From contig CAMGDK010000087.1 in NCBI GenBank assembly GCA_946042285.1, positions 1-6,154 of the forward strand: a DNA stretch of 6,154 bases, read 5' to 3'. Every line of letters begins with the position of its first letter. Positions within the stretch are counted from its first letter, which is position 1. The position numbers and the translations under genes were made by a program. Shown here in pieces: positions 1 through 5,431 of the stretch. The DNA is from an uncultured Clostridia bacterium. GTDB lineage: Bacteria > Bacillota > Clostridia > Oscillospirales > Acutalibacteraceae. The notes below the pieces were generated by a model. The model made no database searches, had not been told where the DNA came from, and saw only the letters and a list, made by a program, of their open reading frames with translations.

Positions 1-45
1 GATTGCCTCTTGTCTCGTGGGCTCGGAGATGTGTATAAGAGACAG
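1..45 (+). other. Illumina Nextera P7 adapter remnant (sequencing artefact)
   Basis: This is not genomic DNA. Bases 12-45 match the 34-base Nextera Read-2 transposase adapter exactly, and its last 19 bases (27-45, AGATGTGTATAAGAGACAG) are the Tn5 mosaic end. Bases 1-3 (GAT) fit the end of the P7 flow-cell oligo. Bases 4-11 (TGCCTCTT) sit exactly where the 8-base i7 index belongs and, from memory, equal the N711 index as written in the oligo. The contig was therefore extended into an untrimmed adapter, and the organism's own sequence begins at 46. Any protein predicted across this point carries false residues: SEMCIRDR in one frame and GDVYKRQ in another, both well-known adapter-derived peptides. 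Confidence 0.98.
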
Positions 46-46
46 A

Positions 47-112
47 TCTATTCTGCTTTCACTTGTAATGCTTGTAAGCACATGCTTATGCTTTGGCACA
101 AGCGCATTTGCC
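47..112 (+). other. Partial Sec signal peptide of the beta-helix protein
   Basis: Codons 47-112 encode a leucine/valine-rich hydrophobic core followed by a small-residue region ending in AFA, a good signal peptidase I site before Gln (codon at 113). The charged n-region and initiator Met are lost because the contig ends here. The in-frame ATG at 68 would leave about 15 residues with no basic n-region, so it is not a credible start. The few missing codons should lie just beyond the adapter junction. Confidence 0.8.
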
Positions 113-1969
113 CAAAATGTGATTACTGTGTCAGTCGCAAACGGTACAGATGCAAAGCAAGCCGTTCAGGAAGCACTAAACACCAACAGAAATGACAGCT
201 CAAATCCTCTCAAGGTTGTTGTGCCTGCCGGTCAATATACCTTAAGTGACCATTTGCTCGTTTATTCAAATACAACACTTGATTTAACAGGTGTAACCTT
301 TAAAAAGAATTACGACGCCGGTACTATGATTACAATAGGTCACAACACAGATGTACCGACAGGTGATTCATACTACAAGGACATCACAATTACAGGCGGT
401 GTGCTTGATGCTGACGGTGCATCGGGCAAAAAGGTCGGCACCATCATTAAATTTTTCCACGCATCAAATATTACAATTTCAGGCGTAACACTTAAGAACT
501 GCTGTAACGCTCACCACATTGACTTTGCAGGCTGCTCAAATGTTACAATCACAGGCTGCACATTTGACGGTCACTATGCAACGGGAAACAACGCAAAGAA
601 TAACATGGAGGCTTTACAGCTTGATATTCTTGAGGAATCGCATTTCCCTGACCTTAACAAAGCAAGCTACGACGGCACAATGAGTAAGAATGTTACTATC
701 ACCGGCAACACATTTAAAAATGTTGACAGAGGTCTTGGTACACACAGTGCGTTTGCAGGCAAATATATTGATAATGTAACAATTACAAACAACAGCTTCA
801 CAAACATTGACGGCTACGCAATTACAACATTCAATTACAGAAATGTTAACATATCTTCAAACACATTGAAAAATTGCGGCTCGGGTATTTATTACAGAAG
901 TGCTAATCCGGAAAATGCAAACCTTTATGCAACAGGCTTGCCCGGACAGGAGGATCCGGGTACCGTAATCGCAAATAACACAATTGAAATCACAAAATCA
1001 GGCGATAAGTATTACACTCAATTCCCTTACGCAATCAGATTGTACGGCGAGGTTCTTTCTGCCGACGCTAAAATCGAAGGCGGCTCTCTCAAGGCAGGAG
1101 ATTACAGAGCAAAGAATATAACCATCAGCAACAACGACATCACAATCAACTGCTGCGCAAACGGATTGTGGCTTGTCGGCGCTGTCGGCAGCAACACATT
1201 CGGCAACACCGTAAAATACAACAGCGGTGACAGTGCTAAGGAATGCTTCCCTGTAAGAGTAGAAAACTCAAGCGATGTAAATGTTGAAGCAAACACAATT
1301 GAAGCAAACAGCGTTGCTTATGTTCAAAACGGCATCATCACAGATAAGTCAAAGAATACCAAAATCACAGGTAACACAATTTCAAAGGCAAAGAAAAACG
1401 GCATTAACATCAGCACAAAATCAACTGCCGTTTTAACAAAAAACACTGTTACAGGCAATGGCGAAAACGGTATTTTCTGCTACGATTCTTCTTCAATCAC
1501 AACATCCGGAAATACTGTTAAGAACAATAAAAAGCACGGTATTTTCATCGTAAACTGCAGTAATACAAGTACACTTTCAAAGGATAAGGTTTCATCTAAT
1601 AAGAATTACGGTATTGCTCTTCAAAATTCCAAGGCAAAGCTTACATCGGAAAAAACAACCAAAAACGGTTGGTACGGCATATTCCTTACACAAAAGGCAT
1701 CTGCTACAATCAGCAAATGTACCGCCTCTTCAAACAAGAAGGAGGGTATGTATGCAACACAAAGCTCAAAGGCTAACATCAGCGGCGGCGTTGTTGAATC
1801 AAACGGCGGCTGCGGAATTTATTTCACAAACAAGGCTAAGGGCTCAATCAAAAATATTACTGTAAGGAAGAATAAGAAGACCGGTATTTACCTTACTAAA
1901 AAGGTTGGCAAAATCACAATCAGCAAGGTTAAATATTCAGGAAACAAGGGCGGAAAAATCAAAAAGTAA
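47..1969 (+). CDS. Secreted right-handed parallel beta-helix repeat protein, 5' end missing
   Basis: Exported beta-helix (pectate-lyase-like fold) protein; 640 genuine residues are visible (numbered here from codon 47). It opens with the rest of a signal peptide ending AFA|Q. A Pectate_lyase_3-like start follows at about residues 30-95: an alternating Ala/Gln helix (AKQAVQEAL), then VVPAGQYTL and a first strand. Many PbH1 coils come next, with recurring NVTITGNTF, NNTIEI and GNTI asparagine-ladder motifs. The last 200 residues are regular 23-residue rungs. The middle has EALQLDIL and RGLGTHSA segments that are not simple rungs and may form the active or binding groove. Such proteins are usually polysaccharide lyases, hydrolases, epimerases or surface binders; I cannot assign a substrate or catalytic residues. 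There is no dockerin, LPXTG or SLH anchor; the C-terminus is lysine-rich. The reading frame stays open leftwards into the adapter, so the true start and promoter are absent. It converges on the - strand operon across a shared terminator. Confidence 0.9.
   Translation, partial: SILLSLVMLVSTCLCFGTSAFAQNVITVSVANGTDAKQAVQEALNTNRNDSSNPLKVVVPAGQYTLSDHLLVYSNTTLDLTGVTFKKNYDAGTMITIGHNTDVPTGDSYYKDITITGGVLDADGASGKKVGTIIKFFHASNITISGVTLKNCCNAHHIDFAGCSNVTITGCTFDGHYATGNNAKNNMEALQLDILEESHFPDLNKASYDGTMSKNVTITGNTFKNVDRGLGTHSAFAGKYIDNVTITNNSFTNIDGYAITTFNYRNVNISSNTLKNCGSGIYYRSANPENANLYATGLPGQEDPGTVIANNTIEITKSGDKYYTQFPYAIRLYGEVLSADAKIEGGSLKAGDYRAKNITISNNDITINCCANGLWLVGAVGSNTFGNTVKYNSGDSAKECFPVRVENSSDVNVEANTIEANSVAYVQNGIITDKSKNTKITGNTISKAKKNGINISTKSTAVLTKNTVTGNGENGIFCYDSSSITTSGNTVKNNKKHGIFIVNCSNTSTLSKDKVSSNKNYGIALQNSKAKLTSEKTTKNGWYGIFLTQKASATISKCTASSNKKEGMYATQSSKANISGGVVESNGGCGIYFTNKAKGSIKNITVRKNKKTGIYLTKKVGKITISKVKYSGNKGGKIKK
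1397..1948 (+). repeat. Eight tandem ~23-residue beta-helix rungs (protein-level repeat)
   Basis: Within the beta-helix protein a motif of the form xGI-aromatic/hydrophobic-x-x recurs eight times: NGINIS, NGIFCY, HGIFIV, YGIALQ, YGIFLT, EGMYAT, CGIYFT, TGIYLT. The steps are 23, 23, 24, 22, 23, 23 and 23 residues (about 69 bp). Between them runs a pattern close to S-x-A-x-I-x(5)-V-x-x-N-x-K. Each unit fits one coil of a parallel beta-helix with an internal Asn and hydrophobic stack. The DNA copies have diverged, so this is an old protein repeat rather than a recent tandem duplication. The loops are lysine-rich, giving a basic C-terminal third. Confidence 0.85.
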
Positions 1970-1975
1970 TTAACA

Positions 1976-2024
1976 AGAAAAACAAAGCGGTGCAGTTCAA
2001 ATGAACTGCACCGCTTTATATTTG
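1976..2024. terminator. Bidirectional intrinsic terminator between convergent genes
   Basis: A perfect inverted repeat of 16 bases has arms 1984-1999 and 2002-2017, core GCGGTGCAGTTCA with its complement. It folds as about 15 pairs around a 4-base loop. On the + strand it is followed by TTTATATTT; on the - strand by TTTGTTTTTCTT (reading leftwards from 1986). It lies 14 bases after the beta-helix stop and 7 bases after the end of the GH27-like gene, so it can stop transcription from both sides. Confidence 0.9.
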
Positions 2025-3761
2025 TCATACCGATTTAATTCTATATACTGCACAGCCGTGCTTCGGAAGATTAACGGAAATGCTTACACCGTTACTTCTC
2101 TCGTCACTCCAAAGGTCGTGAAGCTCGTAGGCTTCCTTTGCTCTTTGAATGTTAAGATACTTGTCCTGCGCAAGCTCATCAAGCTGATAATGAACGCTCT
2201 TTGACGACATTTTAGGATTGTAGAAGCAAACTGCAACATCGCCGTTTGCAAGCGGACGCGCGATAATATCAACGCCGCCGAGCTTCTTAATCCTCTTTGC
2301 AGGCTTGCCGAGAGTGTCCTGATCAATTGCAATAAGGTGCTTGTTTGTAACAACACGAAGCGCAGGATTGCTCCAATCAGGCTCGCCGATACCGTTAACA
2401 AATTTCCTGACATCGTTACCGAGCATAAGCGGTGATGCCATCATGCACCAAAGCGAGAAATGAGTTTTGTTTTCAATCTCTGTAAGCTTGCCGTTGCCTA
2501 CCTCAAGCATATCAGGATCATTCCAATGTCCCGGTCCGGCATGCTCGTATAAGCCGATTGTGCGATTGTAAAGCAGATGGATGCTTGTCCAATTTGGAAG
2601 AATATCGTGCGTAGTTCTCCACAAATTACCTGCCTTGCTGCCCCAATTCCATGGATGAGCAGTACCCCACTCGCAAATTGAGAAGGTTATCGGCTTTTCC
2701 TGCGTATGTGTAAACATAGCCCACTGGCTTGTAGCATTCTTAAGCGCAGCACCCATACGCCTGTACTGAATATAAGAGGAGTCCGTAAGAGTGATAACAG
2801 GATTTTTAAGAGTGATTGTGTTGACACCCTGCTTAAGCTCAATATATATCTGTGCTCTTCCTGTATCACTGAATCCGTTTCCTTCAGGGAAAAAGATTTC
2901 ATAAATCTTGTCGTTAACAATAACCTGCATGTACTGCTTATGTCTTGAGAATGACTTGTGGAATACGGCAGTAAATACATACTTACCTCTTTCCTCAATA
3001 TCGACATCAAAGCTTGCAGTGCCTGCTCCAAATCCGAGGTAGCCGATTGCCTTCTTGCTTGGAACATCATTCATTTTCATAACCCTTGCTCTTCCTGTAA
3101 GCTTAGCCTGCTCCGGCTTAAGCTTAATATCAATAGAGGTTTCCGGCTTATTGAGCGTTACATATTCGATTGCAGGGCAATCGCCGTGAATTCTTTGCTT
3201 GTGGCAAAAATCGTATTTAAAATACTCGCATCCCCATGAAGCAAGCGTCTTTGCATCAAGATCCTCGTTGCCGAGCGATGCCGGCAAATCCTCACAGGTC
3301 AGTGTGCCGTTTGATGAATAAAGACCAACCTTAAGACCAAGCTTGTTAATGTCCTTGATAAGCTTTGGAATACCGCGGCTGAATGTCTTTAAGTCGCCTT
3401 GAAGCTTACCGTCAGCGTCCCTCATTGAGCTTTGCCAGCAGTCATCAAGGTTGATATAGCGATAGCCTGCAGCCTCCAATCCACTGTTCTTAACGGCGTT
3501 TGCAACCTCCATAATAAGATCCTGATCAATGTGATTTCTAAAGGTGTTCCAGCTTGACCAGCCCATAGGCGGAGTTGCCGCCTCGCCGATAGGATAATCC
3601 TCGTCCTCGCTGATGTCCATAGTCAGCTTAGTCGGGAGAAATATTTTTTTCATAGCGCAAAGAGGACACTTGCCGTTTACCTTCATAATCATAAACCACG
3701 AAACAAACAAAACAAGAAGTATGGCAAGAATTGCAAACAATATAATTAAAAAGATTTTCAT
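2025..3761 (-). CDS. Membrane-anchored GH27 alpha-galactosidase-like enzyme with inserted CBM-like domain
   Basis: Glycoside hydrolase family 27 (melibiase), expected to release terminal alpha-galactose or a related sugar with retention; 578 aa. Residues 3-26 form one membrane segment with no cleavage site, followed by a CPLC pair (32-35). The catalytic barrel shows PPMGWSSWN (64-72), NLDDCWQ (104-110), FKYDFC with predicted nucleophile D184, CEWG (363-366), WRTTHD with predicted acid/base D386, and HWNDPDML (412-419). By comparison with human alpha-galactosidase A these match D92/D93, D170, E203, R227/D231. The Glu in CEWG favours alpha-galactosidase over N-acetylgalactosaminidase, which has Ser there. 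About 145 extra residues (roughly 190-330) separate nucleophile and CEWG and look like a CBM6/CBM35-type beta-sandwich. Residues 490-578 are the usual C-terminal beta-sandwich. ATG at 3761 overlaps the upstream stop (ATGA) and has AAGGAG 8 bases ahead. It is the last gene of the operon. Exact substrate is unknown. Confidence 0.93.
   Translation of the reverse strand: MKIFLIILFAILAILLVLFVSWFMIMKVNGKCPLCAMKKIFLPTKLTMDISEDEDYPIGEAATPPMGWSSWNTFRNHIDQDLIMEVANAVKNSGLEAAGYRYINLDDCWQSSMRDADGKLQGDLKTFSRGIPKLIKDINKLGLKVGLYSSNGTLTCEDLPASLGNEDLDAKTLASWGCEYFKYDFCHKQRIHGDCPAIEYVTLNKPETSIDIKLKPEQAKLTGRARVMKMNDVPSKKAIGYLGFGAGTASFDVDIEERGKYVFTAVFHKSFSRHKQYMQVIVNDKIYEIFFPEGNGFSDTGRAQIYIELKQGVNTITLKNPVITLTDSSYIQYRRMGAALKNATSQWAMFTHTQEKPITFSICEWGTAHPWNWGSKAGNLWRTTHDILPNWTSIHLLYNRTIGLYEHAGPGHWNDPDMLEVGNGKLTEIENKTHFSLWCMMASPLMLGNDVRKFVNGIGEPDWSNPALRVVTNKHLIAIDQDTLGKPAKRIKKLGGVDIIARPLANGDVAVCFYNPKMSSKSVHYQLDELAQDKYLNIQRAKEAYELHDLWSDERSNGVSISVNLPKHGCAVYRIKSV
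2772..3170 (-). other. CBM6/CBM35-like module inserted in the GH27 barrel (approximate bounds)
   Basis: Covers about residues 198-330 of the GH27-like protein. In human alpha-galactosidase A the nucleophile and the CEW motif are 33 residues apart; here D184 and E364 are 180 apart. The extra stretch has the run of a carbohydrate-binding beta-sandwich: AKLTGRARV near its start, GYLGFGAGTASFDVDI, RGKYVFTAVF, QVIVNDKIYEIFFPEG, then GVNTITLKN. After it the barrel resumes with YRRMGAALKNA, corresponding to the YKHMSLAL helix of the human enzyme. Family assignment is by pattern only and the bounds are estimates. Confidence 0.7.
3684..3755 (-). other. N-terminal transmembrane anchor of the GH27-like enzyme
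   Basis: Residues 3-26 are an uninterrupted run of Ile, Leu, Phe, Val, Ala and Met with one Ser and one Trp, long enough to span the membrane. No signal peptidase I site or lipobox follows. Basic residues are denser after the segment (K27, K31, K38, K39) than before it (K2). By the positive-inside rule this does not clearly support an exported catalytic domain, so topology is open. Confidence 0.8.
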
Positions 3762-4921
3762 AACCCTATCTCCTTAAAAAACTCAAGCTCTTCCTTTGCA
3801 AGAGTAATTGTCCTTTCATCATCAATATTTTTCACGGTGCTCATCATGTGAGACGGTGTCTTTTTAATGTTATACGCAAATCTGTAACACCAAGCCATCG
3901 GCAGCAGCCAAGGTCTACCGTCGAGAAATTTGATGTATGATGCCTTTCTCAAGGATGAATATGACGGAAACGCAAGCTTAATTGCAAGAGCAAATTTACC
4001 TTGCTTTTTATCACCGTTATCAAAGGCACCAACCTGCCTCAATCTTGAAACAGTGTAGCTGACATCATCCTTCATTGAGCCGAACACGCCGTCCTCAATG
4101 AGATATTGGCACACTCTTTCAGTGTTAGCTGTATATATTTCGCCGTAACCAAACCACTGCATGCAAACACTTAAAAGCACCCTTGCAAAATGAGAAAGTC
4201 CTATTTTATCAAGAATGTCAAAAACGACATTAAAATCAATGCTTTTATGCTTAAGCAAAAACGCAATATCAAGTACAAATCTAATACCTGCGCCCGTATA
4301 TTTGAGATGATTTGCAGTATGGGCTATCATGTAAGCAAGGTGAAAGCTGTCATCAAATTCGCCATGCACACCGTCAAACACTGCATACTCAAATGCATCC
4401 TCAAAGCCGTTTTTAACCTCATTGTCAACAAGACTTGTATGAAGCTCGACAACGACATTATCTCTTTTATAATTTATAACTGTACCGTTTGAAAAATATT
4501 GCTCAAATCCGATTTTTTTAAATGCTGCATCGGCACTCTCAAAATCCTTCATATCGACAAGCAAATCAATATCGCCCATTGTGCGACTCTCCGGCACTGT
4601 ATAAAGGCTTCTAAGCACTGCGCCCTTGAAAAAAACATGCCTAACATTTGATTTTTCAAGCTCGTTTTTAATATCATCAAGTGCATTTGACTGCGACTCA
4701 TATATAAAAACAATGTCAAAAAAGCAGTCTAAAAGCTTTTTCCTAATATCATTTGGGACAGTGTCAATGCCATTCAAAACGCAGTGGCACACACCCAAAA
4801 GATTATGATGCCTTGCAAGGCTGATAAACGCAGTCCAGTCAATATCATTACTGATTTCAGGCGCACCGCCGTTGACTGCGCATTTACAAACGCTTAAAAG
4901 CAGCTCTTCTTCCTTTTTCAT
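3758..4921 (-). CDS. Nucleotidyltransferase-fold family protein (PF14907 type)
   Basis: 387 aa from the ATG at 4921. It resembles the 'uncharacterised nucleotidyltransferase' family (NTP_transf_5, PF14907), a branch of the polymerase-beta nucleotidyltransferase fold. The core is FFKGAVL (about 97-103), a turn, then RTMGDIDLLV with the paired metal ligands D117 and D119. The third acidic position is probably in VVELHTSL (E159, H161). A downstream helical region has HLAYMIAHTANH and GIRFVLDIAF (about 194-221), the His/Asp pattern usual for the family. It is presumably cytosolic. Family members occur beside polysaccharide and peptide-modification genes, but substrates are mostly unknown. A TTG ten codons upstream (4951) is also in frame but has no ribosome site and would overlap the preceding gene. 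The ATG instead follows that gene's TAA by one base (TAAAATG), suggesting reinitiation. Its TGA overlaps the GH27-like ATG. Confidence 0.82.
   Translation of the reverse strand: MKKEEELLLSVCKCAVNGGAPEISNDIDWTAFISLARHHNLLGVCHCVLNGIDTVPNDIRKKLLDCFFDIVFIYESQSNALDDIKNELEKSNVRHVFFKGAVLRSLYTVPESRTMGDIDLLVDMKDFESADAAFKKIGFEQYFSNGTVINYKRDNVVVELHTSLVDNEVKNGFEDAFEYAVFDGVHGEFDDSFHLAYMIAHTANHLKYTGAGIRFVLDIAFLLKHKSIDFNVVFDILDKIGLSHFARVLLSVCMQWFGYGEIYTANTERVCQYLIEDGVFGSMKDDVSYTVSRLRQVGAFDNGDKKQGKFALAIKLAFPSYSSLRKASYIKFLDGRPWLLPMAWCYRFAYNIKKTPSHMMSTVKNIDDERTITLAKEELEFFKEIGL
3770..3775 (-). promoter_or_regulatory. Ribosome binding site for the GH27-like gene
   Basis: AAGGAG on the - strand, 8 bases before the ATG at 3759-3761. 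It lies inside the end of the upstream coding region and supports this start, allowing independent initiation as well as coupling through the ATGA overlap. Confidence 0.85.
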
Positions 4922-4922
4922 T

Positions 4923-5429
4923 TTATCCAAATACTGCTGCGCCGATAACAAGGCTTAAAATACTGATAATCAATCCTGCGATAAAGACACCGATTGCGAT
5001 AACGCCAAAGCTCTTTTTCTTGTCAAGGTGAAGAAGCGATGCAAGAAGCGCGCCTGTCCATCCGCCTGTGCCCGGTAAAGGAATTGCAACAAAAAGCAGC
5101 AGTCCCCATACACCGTATTTATCAATCTTATCTCTCTTTTTCAGAGTTTTATTTTCAAGTCCGTAGATGATTTTGTTGATTCCGGGTACTTTTTTTAATA
5201 CTTCAAATATCCAGTTTATCAAAAGAAGAATAAACGGAATAGGTAATATATTACCTAAAAAGCTTATAACAAATCCGACAAACGGATTCATTCCAAGAAG
5301 AACAATGGCTGTGAACATTCCCAATCTGCACTCAAGAATAGGGCAAAGCGAAATAATAAACACAACCAACCAATCAGGTATGCCATGTGCGGAAAGAAAT
5401 TCCTGTATTGTTTGACAAATCGCCTGCAT
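4923..5429 (-). CDS. Small multidrug export family membrane protein (PF06695/COG2426)
   Basis: 168 aa, the usual size for this family of small integral membrane proteins. Visible marks are an early hydrophobic segment running into the ECRLGM motif (about 33-38, the ELRGGIP-like position of the family), a second hydrophobic region (about 50-77), a basic cytoplasmic-type loop with many Lys (78-105), the glycine-rich AIPLPGTGGWTGALL motif (115-129), and a final long hydrophobic stretch (about 140-166). The family name suggests drug efflux, but experimental proof is thin; membrane transport is the safest description. The start chosen is ATG at 5429, with GGAGG ten bases upstream. A TTG two codons earlier (5435) would place the site only four bases away. 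The gene begins two bases after the Nudix stop and ends one base before the next ATG. Confidence 0.87.
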   Translation of the reverse strand: MQAICQTIQEFLSAHGIPDWLVVFIISLCPILECRLGMFTAIVLLGMNPFVGFVISFLGNILPIPFILLLINWIFEVLKKVPGINKIIYGLENKTLKKRDKIDKYGVWGLLLFVAIPLPGTGGWTGALLASLLHLDKKKSFGVIAIGVFIAGLIISILSLVIGAAVFG

Positions 5430-5431
5430 AA

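Noticed and set aside
27..45. Tn5/IS50 mosaic end suggesting a natural transposon
   Set aside because: The mosaic end is directly preceded by synthetic Nextera adapter and index sequence, so it comes from library tagmentation and not from a mobile element.
68..70. ATG at 68 as the true start of the beta-helix protein
   Set aside because: It sits in the middle of the hydrophobic core, would leave no basic n-region and has no ribosome site ahead; the gene is simply truncated.
10..195. Short + strand open frame starting in the adapter (61 aa)
   Set aside because: Its start and first residues (GLGDVYKRQ) are adapter-encoded and the rest is an out-of-frame reading of the beta-helix gene's signal peptide region.
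1285..1313. Local direct repeat GAAGCAAACA ... GAAGCAAACA in the beta-helix gene
   Set aside because: It arises from neighbouring EANTIEANS residues of the asparagine-ladder pattern; too short and too easily explained to be a regulatory or mobile repeat.
1397..1948. Regular ~69-bp periodicity as a possible CRISPR or DNA tandem array
   Set aside because: The DNA units are diverged and in frame with no identical repeats; the period is that of beta-helix coils in the protein.
2687..3070. 127-codon - strand open frame within the GH27-like gene
   Set aside because: It lies wholly within the inserted-domain coding region in another frame and has no family features.
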